Both the position numbers and the translations under genes were made by a program. Below are positions 25,895 to 35,027 of a stretch of DNA of 54,138 nt, piece after piece. The number at the start of each line of letters is the position of its first letter. Positions within the stretch are counted from its first letter, which is position 1. The notes beneath the pieces were generated by a model. That model worked only from the letters and a program-made list of their open reading frames with translations, was not told the DNA's origin and searched no databases. The DNA is taken from positions 1 to 54,138 of the forward strand of contig SVRW01000018.1 of assembly GCA_015064625.1 (NCBI GenBank). The letters are read 5' to 3'. Origin of the DNA: Oscillospiraceae bacterium. Its GTDB lineage: Bacteria; Bacillota; Clostridia; Oscillospirales; CAG-382.

Positions 25895-27268
25895 TTAATC
25901 AGCAGGTGGATAATAATCCTTACTCATTCCGTTTTTGTATTTTTTTATTATTCTTACAACAAAGCTTCCAAAGGACCAAACGACAAAAATCACAGCAAGA
26001 ATTATTATAGCCTTGATAACGAGAAGAAGGGTGTCGCTCTCCATAAAATCCGTAACTTTTTTCATCGTTGCAAGCATTTCGCTTCGTTCCGCGCCTTCTT
26101 TAGTTACGAGAGGCACTGTTGCAATCAGAACACCGTTTTTATACAGGTTCACCTCGCCAACCACCGTTCCTTCCTTAACGGGAGCTTCAAGAGAGGTCTG
26201 ATAGAAGGTAGGCTCAGGAACGTAATTTATTTTTTCAGCTGTAATATCCGTAAGTGCGCTTACAGTTTCCGTCGGCATTGTCATAACGGAATCCTTTTTA
26301 GCGGAAAGCTTAACTGGAATAGAAAAGCTGAATTCAGAGGATTCGGGAGAAATAATTGTTCTTATCTCGAAGCTTTCTTTGAGCCAGGGAACAATTTTAT
26401 GTACGTCAGAATATGCGTTACCTTCGTCAAACCAACGGGTTCCAGCCTGAGTATCACGTTTTTCCGAGGATGAATCCATAATACATATTATATAGGAAAG
26501 CTCATTGGAGGCGTAATAAGCAATAAGGCAATATCCGCCTTCTTCGTTAGCCTGACCCGCACAAATCCCTTTTACGGAATTGAGCTTATAATCCCTTATA
26601 AGAAAATCCGAGGTAAGATAGTTTTTATTATGTAGCGTTCCCATAGCGAGAGTTACGGATCTTCCTGCGGAAGAAATATCAACAAGGGTGCTTATTTTGG
26701 AAAATTCATATGCTATGAGCGCACTATCATATGCTGTAGTGTAAGAGCCGTCGTCCAAACCGACAGGACTTAAATAATTTGTGTTTGACGCTCCGAAGGA
26801 AGCAGCTTTTTCGTTCATTTTTCCAACGAACGCACCGATGTCACCGCCACCTGCATGATAAGCAAGAGTTATGCCCGCATCGTTGGCAGAGGAAACGAGA
26901 AGTGCGCAAAGAAGGTCCTTTACCGTATACTCCTTTCCAACTGTAAGACCAAGTCTTGGAGCGGAAATAAGTCCCGCAGGACCTATATACGTACTATCTG
27001 CCGCCTGTTCGGGCACAGAAAGCAACGCAGACAAATCCCCAAGGCTTTCATAAGCAACTATAGCCGTCATCATTTTTGCAGTTGCCGCAACGGAAACCTT
27101 GACGTCAGCATCGTATTTCATTGGACATTCGCCCGTTTCTATGTTCAATACGCATATATTGTTTTCAGATGTTATTTCAGGTCTTTCCACCGGCTTCGCC
27201 CTTGAAGCCATAGGAAAAGACGTTGTCAACGTTATAAAAAGCGCAATAAGCGCAATCACTTTTTTCAT
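25895..27268 (-). CDS. PBP5-like D-Ala-D-Ala carboxypeptidase homologue, probably inactive
   Basis: 457 residues from ATG 27268 (GGAG upstream). Signal peptide ~1-24; penicillin-binding domain ~35-270; C-terminal beta domain ~300-395; membrane helix ~418-440 with a basic tail. The family catalytic triad is altered: the SxxK site, normally PASTTK, reads VAATAK so the nucleophile serine is alanine; the SxN motif SAN (SSANDAG) is kept; the KTG motif, normally VKTGYT, reads VKGICA. The protein probably binds wall peptides or partners without cleaving them. It is cotranscribed with ribF, 16 bases downstream of it. Confidence 0.85.
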   Translation of the reverse strand: MKKVIALIALFITLTTSFPMASRAKPVERPEITSENNICVLNIETGECPMKYDADVKVSVAATAKMMTAIVAYESLGDLSALLSVPEQAADSTYIGPAGLISAPRLGLTVGKEYTVKDLLCALLVSSANDAGITLAYHAGGGDIGAFVGKMNEKAASFGASNTNYLSPVGLDDGSYTTAYDSALIAYEFSKISTLVDISSAGRSVTLAMGTLHNKNYLTSDFLIRDYKLNSVKGICAGQANEEGGYCLIAYYASNELSYIICIMDSSSEKRDTQAGTRWFDEGNAYSDVHKIVPWLKESFEIRTIISPESSEFSFSIPVKLSAKKDSVMTMPTETVSALTDITAEKINYVPEPTFYQTSLEAPVKEGTVVGEVNLYKNGVLIATVPLVTKEGAERSEMLATMKKVTDFMESDTLLLVIKAIIILAVIFVVWSFGSFVVRIIKKYKNGMSKDYYPPAD

Positions 27269-27284
27269 TTCCTTTTTCTCCTTT

Positions 27285-28208
27285 TTATATATGCCAACCG
27301 TCAAAAAAACGTTCTGCTGAATTTTCATCCTTTTTCAGTTGAGAAGCCAATTCATCAAAGTCTTGAAATTTTCGTTCCTCTCTTATCATAGACAAAAGAG
27401 AAACCGTTATTTCCTTGCCGTATAAATCCATATTCTGATTCAGAAGATAAGTTTCACAAAGCAAAACCTTTTTTTCTTCCTCAACCGTTGGACGAAAGCC
27501 AATATTTGAAACCCCTTTGTATTCTTTTCCGTCCACGTTGCATAAGGAAACGTAAACGCCAAGCTTTGGTGTCACCTGCCATAGAGGCATTTCTATATTT
27601 GCCGTGGGGAATCCTATTTTTCTGCCGTTCGCTTTTCCTCTTATCACCACGCCCGAAAATGAATACCGTCTGCCCAAAAGCTTTTCCGCTTTTTCCACAT
27701 TACCTTCTGTTATATATTTTTTCACAGATGACGAGCTTACCACTTCCCCATCAACGTACACGGGGGAAAGAATAACACATTCAACGCCATTTTCAGCAAG
27801 GCTTTCTCGCAAGGTCTCAGCGTTTCCGCTTTTGTTTTTTCCGTAAGTGAAATTAAACCCGCACACAACGCATTTTGCATTGAATCTTGACGTGAGAACA
27901 TTTTTCACAAACTCATCTCCGTCAAAATTTCGATATTTTTCAAAATCGGCAAAATATACTCCGTTTACGCCTTCTTTTTCAAGAAAAGAAAGTTTTTCTT
28001 CAAGAGATGATATATATTTATGCTCTCCTAAAAAATCCGCAGGATGCTTTCTGAAGGTCCAGACAACAACGGGGATTCCGTATTCGTTTCCTACGTGCTT
28101 CGCTTCTTGCATAAGGCTTCTGTGTCCTTTATGCATGCCGTCAAAATTACCGATTATTATAACGCTTTTGCCTTGCATGGGCAAATCTTTGTCTTCAATT
28201 ATTCTCAT
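27285..28208 (-). CDS. ribF: Bifunctional riboflavin kinase/FAD synthetase
   Basis: 307 residues from ATG 28208 (GGAG five bases upstream); an earlier ATG at 28250 has no binding site. The N-terminal adenylyltransferase has GNFDGMHKGH (the HxGH nucleotidylyl motif), VWTFRKHP and the signature VDGEVVSSSSVK. The C-terminal flavokinase has GKANGRKIGFPTANI and GVSNIGFRPTV. It converts riboflavin to FMN and FAD in the cytoplasm. First gene of a two-gene transcript with the PBP-like gene, with a strong promoter. Confidence 0.96.
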   Translation of the reverse strand: MRIIEDKDLPMQGKSVIIIGNFDGMHKGHRSLMQEAKHVGNEYGIPVVVWTFRKHPADFLGEHKYISSLEEKLSFLEKEGVNGVYFADFEKYRNFDGDEFVKNVLTSRFNAKCVVCGFNFTYGKNKSGNAETLRESLAENGVECVILSPVYVDGEVVSSSSVKKYITEGNVEKAEKLLGRRYSFSGVVIRGKANGRKIGFPTANIEMPLWQVTPKLGVYVSLCNVDGKEYKGVSNIGFRPTVEEEKKVLLCETYLLNQNMDLYGKEITVSLLSMIREERKFQDFDELASQLKKDENSAERFFDGWHI

Positions 28209-28261
28209 GTTTTCTCCGAATAAACGTTTTAAAAAAATACGTGCGCCCATACGACAAGTTA

Positions 28262-28290
28262 AGTATATACGTTATTTTTTCCTTTGTCAA
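28262..28290 (-). promoter_or_regulatory. SigA promoter for ribF
   Basis: Minus strand TTGACA (28290-28285), 17-nt spacer, TATACT (28267-28262). Confidence 0.87.
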
Positions 28291-28398
28291 GAGTATTGTT
28301 GAATTTAAAAAAATATTTTACGTTCTGCATCCCGAATAATATTTTCCGCCCTATCCATAATATACATAGAATAAATTCGCAAAAAAGGAGCTGATTTT

Positions 28399-30504
28399 TT
28401 GAACGTGCTTCATGAAGGCGTTATTCTTGCAGGTGGAAGAGGACAAAGGCTTATGCCCCTTACAGCAAAGCATCCAAAGCCCTTGCTGACGGTTGGAGGA
28501 AAAACGCCCTTTGAAAGATGCATAAAATCATTTTCGGAAGCAGAAATAAAGGACGTTGCCGTAACAACAGGATATCTATGCGAAGAAATGGAAAATTTTC
28601 GGTTTCCCCATATAAACGTAACCTATTACAGAGAAGAACAGCCCTTGGGTACGGCAGGTGCAATTATACCCTTTATCCATCTTTTATCCGAGGACTTTTT
28701 CGTTTTATCAGGGGATTGTGTTTTTGATTTTTCTCTTTCCGAAATGATGAAATTTCATAAAGAGAAAAATGCCGCCGTGACTATAGCTACAGTCAGCTCG
28801 TCCGACCCTACCCAATACGGAACACTCCTATCTGAAAATGGATACGTAGTTGCATTTTTGGAAAAGCCGTCCTGGAAGCAGGTCGTTACAACAGGTATAA
28901 ACGCAGGTATATATATTATAAATAGAAAGGTTTTTAAAAAAATCACCGAAGAGCACGGACGGATTAAAGATTTTTCATCAGATTTTTTTCCTGAAGTGCT
29001 TGAGCGCGGAGAGAAAATTGCAGCCTATCATGCTAAAGGCTTCTGGTGCGATATGGGAACGCTTGACAGCTATCTTTATTGCAATATGCATTTTTCAGAA
29101 GAAAAAAACGTTATTGGAGACTACGTTTCCATACATCGAAATACATCTATTGATAAATCCGTCATAATGAACGGGGTCAAGGTGGGAAGCGGAACGGTTA
29201 TCAGAAATTCAGTTATAGCGGAAGGGGTTTCCGTAGGGAGAAACTGCCTTATTGAAAATGCAACAATAGGTGCTGATTCACTGATTTGCGACGAAGTAAC
29301 TTTAGAAAAAGGTTGCATTTTAAACGCCGAAACAATAGTTGGAAAAGGCAAAACTGTAAAAAAAACATGGAAAAACAGAGTTTTATTTTCAGATAGCGGA
29401 AAAATAAAGCTTCCCATCTCCGAAAACGAGCTTTCCTTATTCGGAGAAGGATTGGCTCATATATCAGAAGGGAGGGACATTCTGTTTTTCTGTGACGGAG
29501 ATCCTTCACCTCTTGAGATAGTGAGAAAAGGTGCAAAGAAAAAGGGGGCGGGAGTTTCAAGAATTTATTCGTCTGTTTTGCCCGTCGCATCCTTCCACGC
29601 GGCAAGAAAATCCGCATTTTCCGTTTTTTCAAAAAAAGAAAAGGACTTTTTGCTGATTTCCGTTTTTGACAGCTACGGGCTTCCGCTTTCAAGGGAAGAC
29701 CAAATCAAAATCGAAAAATATACAAGCATAAAATCCGAAGAAAAGATTTCAAAAAAAGATGTAGCCGATTTCGACCCGTTGGAAGAATACGTAGAAGAAA
29801 AGCTTTTAAAAATCAACGATTTATCGGGAATAACCGCTTCAATATCTGCCGATGAAAAAATAAAAAGCATCTTCGAATATATTCTCACAAAAAAAGGCGG
29901 AAAGCTTTGTGAAGAAAACGCGGATTATCATTTTTTCATAAACGACGAGGGATATGACGTTTACTGTATTACAAAAGAAGGAAAAAAGCTTGACAAAGCA
30001 AGGCTTTTTTCTGTAATTGTAAAAAACCAACCGCCAAAGAATATCCCGATTCCCGATTTTCTTCCCGATAAAATAAAAGAGCTTATTTCCCAGTCAGACG
30101 GTGGATTTTCACTTTACGGTGATACGCTTCCTGGAAGAATATCAGACCTTGAGATATATTCCTATTCAGACGGAATATCCATAGCAATTTCAGCACTCCA
30201 CGCTTCTGCAAAAACACACTGTTCTCTTTCTGACCTCAATTCATCAATTCCCAACTTCGCATTCTCACAAAAGACTATCGATTTCGCAGGGAATAAAGGC
30301 GAGGCTGCAGAAATACTTTATAAAAAACATCACGGAGAAAAAAATCGTTTCCACATACGGTACGAAACAGAAAATGGGACAGTTTCATTTGTTCCTCAAT
30401 ACGAAAAGGCTTTCAAAATATTCGTTTCCGCCTTATCTGAGGAAACAGCAGAAGAACTTATCGCTTCAGCGGAAAAAGATATATCTACTCTTTGGCAGAA
30501 ATAA
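28399..30504 (+). CDS. Sugar-1-phosphate nucleotidyltransferase fused to degenerate phosphomutase
   Basis: 701 residues, TTG start with AAGGAG eight bases upstream. Residues ~1-225: NTP-transferase domain (VILAGGRGQRLMPLT, PKPLL, LSGDCVFD, FLEKP, WCDMGT). ~235-310: left-handed beta-helix hexapeptides (VIGDYVSIHRNTSI, VKVGSGTVIRNSVI). ~345-695: follows the alpha-D-phosphohexomutase layout, but the active Ser-His loop, the DxDxDR metal loop (here FINDEGYDVY) and the C-terminal RPSGTEP loop (here VPQYEKAF) are lost. Fused GDP-mannose pyrophosphorylase/mutase proteins are known. The substrate could be mannose- or glucose-1-phosphate; the mutase part may be structural. Confidence 0.82.
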   Translation: MNVLHEGVILAGGRGQRLMPLTAKHPKPLLTVGGKTPFERCIKSFSEAEIKDVAVTTGYLCEEMENFRFPHINVTYYREEQPLGTAGAIIPFIHLLSEDFFVLSGDCVFDFSLSEMMKFHKEKNAAVTIATVSSSDPTQYGTLLSENGYVVAFLEKPSWKQVVTTGINAGIYIINRKVFKKITEEHGRIKDFSSDFFPEVLERGEKIAAYHAKGFWCDMGTLDSYLYCNMHFSEEKNVIGDYVSIHRNTSIDKSVIMNGVKVGSGTVIRNSVIAEGVSVGRNCLIENATIGADSLICDEVTLEKGCILNAETIVGKGKTVKKTWKNRVLFSDSGKIKLPISENELSLFGEGLAHISEGRDILFFCDGDPSPLEIVRKGAKKKGAGVSRIYSSVLPVASFHAARKSAFSVFSKKEKDFLLISVFDSYGLPLSREDQIKIEKYTSIKSEEKISKKDVADFDPLEEYVEEKLLKINDLSGITASISADEKIKSIFEYILTKKGGKLCEENADYHFFINDEGYDVYCITKEGKKLDKARLFSVIVKNQPPKNIPIPDFLPDKIKELISQSDGGFSLYGDTLPGRISDLEIYSYSDGISIAISALHASAKTHCSLSDLNSSIPNFAFSQKTIDFAGNKGEAAEILYKKHHGEKNRFHIRYETENGTVSFVPQYEKAFKIFVSALSEETAEELIASAEKDISTLWQK

Positions 30505-30610
30505 ACGCATAACTCTGACATTTTTTACCACTTAAAGCCCTTCACATTTATGTTTTAAGCTCTTTTTAAAATATTTTTTCCTTTTTTTAAAACTTTTTTA
30601 TGTTTTTCTA

Positions 30611-30639
30611 TTGACAAATGAAAAAAAAAGAATTATACT
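30611..30639 (+). promoter_or_regulatory. Consensus SigA promoter
   Basis: TTGACA at 30611-30616, 17-nt spacer, TATACT at 30634-30639, upstream of the small anchored protein gene. Confidence 0.9.
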
Positions 30640-30641
30640 AT

Positions 30642-30666
30642 ATGCACCGATATATCGTCGGTGCAT
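30642..30666 (+). promoter_or_regulatory. Hairpin or operator at the transcription start
   Basis: ATGCACCGA (30642-30650) and TCGGTGCAT (30658-30666) form a perfect 9-bp inverted repeat beginning two bases after the -10 box, so it spans the expected start site. Confidence 0.6.
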
Positions 30667-30718
30667 GTCTTTGTTTTTGAATAATAATAATTCAGAGAAT
30701 AAAAAAGGAGTTTACAAC

Positions 30719-31315
30719 ATGAAAAAGCTTATTACCCTTTTACTTGCAGTAGTTATCCTGTCTGCAATGGTTATTCCTGCATCCGCAGCAACAGAAGAGG
30801 AAGTTCTGGCAGAATTCAAAAAACTTTCAATTAGCAGATACGTTTGGACAGAGGCTGAAAACCTTGCAGCTAATTATGACGCTACAGAAGAACAGTTAGA
30901 CGTTCTTCTTGAACTCGTTAAAAATGCTCAGGAAGCCTTCCCCGAAGACAAAGGTCCCGGTTATGCAGCTCCCGATAATGCTGACGAAGATTACTTCGGA
31001 ACAGAAAAATATCCTTACACAGAAGAACAGCTCGATACATTGATGGGTATCATCGCAGAAGGCTGTGACACAGTAGGATTTACTTACGAATTCATCAACT
31101 CCGAAAACCCCAAGCATAGCGGCGACGTTGTTCTCGTTATCTATGACACCGAAGGCAAAATCGCATTTATGTACGATGGTGACGTTATTAAGAAGCTCGG
31201 TGAAATCGACAAAGAAGGCTCTGCTGTTCCTTATTTGGTAGGCGGCATCTCTCTCATCGTTCTCGCAGGAGTTGCTGTAGCTGCTGTTAAATTCAAGAAA
31301 AAAGAACAGGCATAA
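30719..31315 (+). CDS. Small secreted protein with C-terminal membrane anchor
   Basis: 198 residues, start ATG 30719 with AAAGGAG eight bases upstream. Signal peptide ~1-24 (cleavage at ASA-A). The body is acidic and helical (ATEEEVLAEFKKL, EEQLDVLLELVKNA), with a beta segment KHSGDVVLVIYDTEGKIAFMY. A hydrophobic helix (~168-190) ends FKKKEQA, matching other anchored proteins in this window. A sortase gene follows, but no LPXTG-like motif precedes the helix. Not assigned to a family. The strong promoter suggests high expression. Confidence 0.8.
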   Translation: MKKLITLLLAVVILSAMVIPASAATEEEVLAEFKKLSISRYVWTEAENLAANYDATEEQLDVLLELVKNAQEAFPEDKGPGYAAPDNADEDYFGTEKYPYTEEQLDTLMGIIAEGCDTVGFTYEFINSENPKHSGDVVLVIYDTEGKIAFMYDGDVIKKLGEIDKEGSAVPYLVGGISLIVLAGVAVAAVKFKKKEQA

Positions 31316-31417
31316 GATAAAAAACACCTTTTTTAAAAAGCTTGAATTAAACGCAGGCAAAACGTCTGAACAAATAATAACGATTCAAAAATTAAAATAA
31401 TTTGATAAGACGAGTGG

Positions 31418-31450
31418 TGCGTTCCTTGTGGTTTATCCGTGAGGAACGCA
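31418..31450 (+). promoter_or_regulatory. Stem-loop in the leader of the sortase gene
   Basis: TGCGTTCCT (31418-31426) pairs perfectly with AGGAACGCA (31442-31450). There is no T-tract, so it is unlikely to be a terminator. No known riboswitch core was recognised. Confidence 0.45.
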
Positions 31451-31485
31451 TTATTGATAATAGCGAAAATACAAGAGGAAAGCAT

Positions 31486-32358
31486 ATGTACGAAAACGAA
31501 AACAAAAACTCAGAAAAAAACTTCGAAAGCAAAGAAAATCAAGGGGGCGAAAACCTTGAAAAAGCTTTTTCTGACACCGCCTCTGAAAACGTTGCGGTAA
31601 ATCAGGCAGATAGCACCACAGAGAAAAGCAAATTGAGTAAAGCTGGCTCTTTTGGTCTTTCAATAGCTCCTTTTATTCTGTTTTGTCTTGGAATTGCACT
31701 TATATCCGTTTTTCTTTTCAAGGAATACGTTGAAAAAACAAATCTTTGGCGTTTCATTGTAAACACAAACGCTGTTGCAACCCCCGAAGGAGACGATGAT
31801 ATTTCCGGAGAATATATTGGCGGTTCAATGGAAGACCTTTCTTTTGAAGCAGTTTCAAAGCCCGACAATTCGGAAGATAACTCAGGTGTAGATGAAAACC
31901 AGATATATTACAACAAAAAGGATTTTCCGGGCTACAAATGGGGAGAACTTTGGGCAAAGCTTTCAATTCCCTCAATAGGACTTGAAAACAAAAAGGTTTA
32001 CGTTGGCGAATCAAATGCCATTTACAAAAAAGGTATCGGTAAGCGTTTTGGAACAAGATTCCCGGGTCAAGGCGGAAATATCGTTTTAGGTGCACACGTT
32101 ACACGTGAATTCTACGACCTGCAGGAAATGGTAGTTGGAGATAGAGTTATTTTAGAAACCGAATACGGTGTATACGTTTACGAGGTTTACGAAACAGTTA
32201 TTTTCTCCATTGATGATTATCATTACGTTATGAATTACGACGAAGGTGAAAAATTAACTCTTTATACCTGTCATCCAAGAGGCTCAGCATACAGAACGGA
32301 ACGTTTTGGTGTTTTGTGCAAAAAAATATCGGGTCCTGAATGGATTGAAGTAGAATAA
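31486..32358 (+). CDS. Sortase, class D-like
   Basis: 290 residues from ATG 31486 (AGAGGAAA upstream). A charged cytoplasmic N-terminus (~1-50), one membrane helix (~58-82), then a linker and the sortase beta-barrel. Catalytic residues are visible: His in VLGAHVTRE (~202), Cys in LTLYTCHP (~261) and Arg in TERFG (~271). Sortases join surface proteins to the wall after an LPXTG-type motif; no clear substrate is found in the window. The unrelated membrane protein gene follows after 16 bases. Confidence 0.9.
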   Translation: MYENENKNSEKNFESKENQGGENLEKAFSDTASENVAVNQADSTTEKSKLSKAGSFGLSIAPFILFCLGIALISVFLFKEYVEKTNLWRFIVNTNAVATPEGDDDISGEYIGGSMEDLSFEAVSKPDNSEDNSGVDENQIYYNKKDFPGYKWGELWAKLSIPSIGLENKKVYVGESNAIYKKGIGKRFGTRFPGQGGNIVLGAHVTREFYDLQEMVVGDRVILETEYGVYVYEVYETVIFSIDDYHYVMNYDEGEKLTLYTCHPRGSAYRTERFGVLCKKISGPEWIEVE

Positions 32359-32374
32359 GGGAAGGAGAAGCTAT

Positions 32375-33277
32375 ATGAAAAAAAGATCGGGTACAAAAAC
32401 AGCATTTACCTATTTATGCAGTTTTTTCTTCTTTATTTCCTTTACAGTTGGAATTATATCCTTGTTTTGCTGCTTTACAGTATTGAACCCCGATAAATAC
32501 ATGGAAAGAATCGACGAAGAAGAATACGAAAAAGCAGTTCTCTCGAAGCTTTACGACAGTATAGAAGATATGGGTGACGTTATAACCATCTCTACGGACG
32601 ATATATACAACCTTGTTGATAAAAAAAGCGTTGTTGATTATTCTACCGAATATGCTAAGACTTATATTACGTCAATTATGAACGGAGAAACCTTTTCCGA
32701 ATCAAGCGTTAAGCCTTACAGAATAGAATATATGCGTCAATCGTTAAAAGAACTTGTTGAAAGCTTTTACGAAACGAGTAACGAATCATTTTCAGAAGAT
32801 GAATTCAATATAATATACGACTACGTTGAAACCCAGATAAACGGTTCTTTGGAGTTTCTTCCCACAAATATATTGCAAAAAACCAATGGTATCGTAAAAT
32901 ACGTAGTTTTTGCAAAAAACATCCTTTTTATTCTTCAGTTTACACTTGTTTTAGCACTTTTACTTTTTGTAGTAGTAATAATTCTTAATTTCAAAAACAA
33001 AGGAAACCTTTTCTACAGAGCGGGAAGCGCGTTGTTCATTCCTTCTGCGTTTTTGTTCATACCCGCAGCTCTTTTTGACGGGTATAACTTGGGAGACAAG
33101 GTTGTTTTGGCAAAATCCCCTCTCTCAATTATATTTTCTGCTGCCGTTGATACGGTAATAAAGGGCTTCAAAACAGAAACGTTTATATTCTTCGTTGTTT
33201 CTGCAGTAATGATAATTGCAGGCGCATTGATCAATTCCTTCCATGAAGCTTCAAAAAATATGGAGATAAAAAAATGA
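32375..33277 (+). CDS. Hypothetical membrane protein downstream of the sortase
   Basis: 300 residues, start ATG with AAGGAG upstream. Membrane helices at about 10-34, 180-202, 215-236 and 268-290. The stretch between the first two (~35-175) is acidic, helical and extracellular by topology (ERIDEEEYEKAVLSKLYDS). Not assigned to a family. It overlaps ispE by four bases (ATGA), so the two are coupled. A role in envelope processes is suggested only by the neighbouring sortase. Confidence 0.75.
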   Translation: MKKRSGTKTAFTYLCSFFFFISFTVGIISLFCCFTVLNPDKYMERIDEEEYEKAVLSKLYDSIEDMGDVITISTDDIYNLVDKKSVVDYSTEYAKTYITSIMNGETFSESSVKPYRIEYMRQSLKELVESFYETSNESFSEDEFNIIYDYVETQINGSLEFLPTNILQKTNGIVKYVVFAKNILFILQFTLVLALLLFVVVIILNFKNKGNLFYRAGSALFIPSAFLFIPAALFDGYNLGDKVVLAKSPLSIIFSAAVDTVIKGFKTETFIFFVVSAVMIIAGALINSFHEASKNMEIKK

Positions 33278-34152
33278 CCGTTACGGAAAAAGCCTTTGCA
33301 AAAATAAACCTTTGCCTCGATATAGTCAGCAGACGTGCTAACGGATATCATAATCTGGAAAGCGTTATGCATACAATTCCTCTGTTTGACACGGTAACTA
33401 TAACAAAAAGCAAGGAAATAAGCATCACCTGCTCCAACCCTGCCGTTCCTGCAGACAGCTCAAATTTAGCTTACAAGGCAGCGGTGAAGTTTTTTGAAAA
33501 GACAAAAATAAAGGATGGTGCTTCTATCCATATTGAGAAAAGAATCCCTATGGCAGCAGGAATGGCTGGGGGAAGTGCAGACTGTGCCGCAACCTTGCGA
33601 GGACTTAACAGACTTTACGGCTTCCCTCTTGAAAACAGAGAGCTTGAAGAGCTTGGAGGCTCTCTCGGTGCGGACGTTCCTTTTTGCATAAGATGCGGAA
33701 CTTTCGGAGTTACAGGCATCGGTCACGATTTTTTCCCCGTTTCCGCGCCTCCGAAATTTATATACGTTATAGCTTGCGGAAGCGAAGGAATATCAACACC
33801 TGCAATGTATAAAGAATACGACGAAAGATATAACCCTCCCCTTTGTGACGAACCGAAAAATCTTTTTACGCAGAAAAGCGAAAATTTGAGAATTGCTTTG
33901 GAAAAAGGGGAAAAAGAGGAGATTTTTTCCTCAATGTTCAACTGCTTTGAAGAAATAGCGGAAGAACAAAGACCTGAAATCAAAAAAATTAAAAGCATAA
34001 TGATGGAAAACGGTGCAGCTTTCTCAATGATGAGCGGTTCCGGCCCATCTGTTTTCGGAATATTCGAAGACGCAGAAAAAGCATACGCCTCCAAAAATGC
34101 TATTGAAAACGAAGGAATTTTTGCCACAGTAGTTTCAAGCAATAACGAATAA
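33274..34152 (+). CDS. ispE: 4-diphosphocytidyl-2-C-methyl-D-erythritol kinase
   Basis: 292 residues. GHMP kinase: N-terminal AFAKINLCLDI, ATP-binding PMAAGMAGGSADCAA, and the C-terminal MSGSGPSVFGIF. It phosphorylates CDP-ME in the MEP isoprenoid pathway, which feeds undecaprenyl carriers and quinones. It overlaps the preceding membrane protein gene and precedes spoIIR, a neighbourhood seen in other Clostridia. Confidence 0.95.
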   Translation: MTVTEKAFAKINLCLDIVSRRANGYHNLESVMHTIPLFDTVTITKSKEISITCSNPAVPADSSNLAYKAAVKFFEKTKIKDGASIHIEKRIPMAAGMAGGSADCAATLRGLNRLYGFPLENRELEELGGSLGADVPFCIRCGTFGVTGIGHDFFPVSAPPKFIYVIACGSEGISTPAMYKEYDERYNPPLCDEPKNLFTQKSENLRIALEKGEKEEIFSSMFNCFEEIAEEQRPEIKKIKSIMMENGAAFSMMSGSGPSVFGIFEDAEKAYASKNAIENEGIFATVVSSNNE

Positions 34153-34278
34153 ATCTCCAAATCAGGCTTCAATAAACAGAATAATTCCAATTTTTTATTT
34201 TGAACTGCAATAAAAAGAATAAACGTAAATTTGGTTGTCAATACTCAAAGTACAAATTCAAAAAAGGAGTATTTGACA

Positions 34279-34887
34279 GTGACTTACAAACTAAAACGTT
34301 TTTTCAGTTCAAAAAAGATAGCCTTTTGTGCATTATTCGCAGCAACGCTTTTTTTAGCATTGGACCTTTTTCCTTTTAAAGAAAGAAAGGTTTACACAGA
34401 GCTTATAAGGCTTCATATTCTTGCAAATTCAGACTCAGACGAAGATATAGCCTTAAAATACGTTGTCAGAGATGAGATACTTAAAGAAAGCGAAAGCATT
34501 TTTTCCGTTTACGAAGATTCAGCCCAAGCTAAAGCGAATATGGAAAAGACGGGAGAAAAAATTGAAAGCGTTGCAAACCGTGTTCTTAAAGAAAACGGAA
34601 AAAGCTACAGAGCAAAAGCCGTTTGGGGAAGGGAAACCTATCCCGAAAGGGAATACGATGGAATTTCACTTCCTGCGGGAGAATACTATTCCCTCAGAAT
34701 CCTTCTTGGAGAAGGGGAAGGTGAAAATTGGTGGTGTGTTCTCTTTCCGCCCTTATGCCTTGGTGCATCAAAAGCGAAAGAGTCTTTTGAAGACGTGGGC
34801 ATAGAGGGGGATTCCTTCAAAACATTCACGGAAACCACCGTTAAATACAAATTTAAATTCAAGCTTTTGGAATGGATTTTCGGATAA
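34279..34887 (+). CDS. spoIIR: Stage II sporulation protein R
   Basis: 202 residues from GTG 34279, nine bases after AAAGGAG. An N-terminal helix (~12-30) acts as signal or anchor. The family core follows: ELIRLHILANSDSDEDIALK, VVRDEIL, SLPAGEYYSLRILLGEGEG and NWWCVLFPPLCL. In sporulation SpoIIR is made in the forespore and triggers SpoIIGA to process pro-sigma-E in the mother cell. A sigma-F promoter is expected but was not discernible. Strong evidence that the organism forms endospores. Confidence 0.94.
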   Translation: MTYKLKRFFSSKKIAFCALFAATLFLALDLFPFKERKVYTELIRLHILANSDSDEDIALKYVVRDEILKESESIFSVYEDSAQAKANMEKTGEKIESVANRVLKENGKSYRAKAVWGRETYPEREYDGISLPAGEYYSLRILLGEGEGENWWCVLFPPLCLGASKAKESFEDVGIEGDSFKTFTETTVKYKFKFKLLEWIFG

Positions 34888-35027
34888 TTTCAAACGTGGC
34901 TATATTACATTTCAGAACGTTTTATCTATAATTCATTATTTTAAAAGGTTTAATTTTCTCAGAAAAGCCTATACTTTTATTTCGTAATGGCTTTTATAAA
35001 TATTTACTGTCAGGGCGGATTTTTAAA

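Noticed and set aside
30611..30718. A TTG start at 30611 for the small anchored protein.
   Set aside because: That TTG is the first half of the -35 box; the signal peptide starts at ATG 30719 with its own AAAGGAG.
31316..31485. A riboswitch in the sortase leader.
   Set aside because: Only one 9-bp stem-loop is evident, without a recognisable aptamer core.
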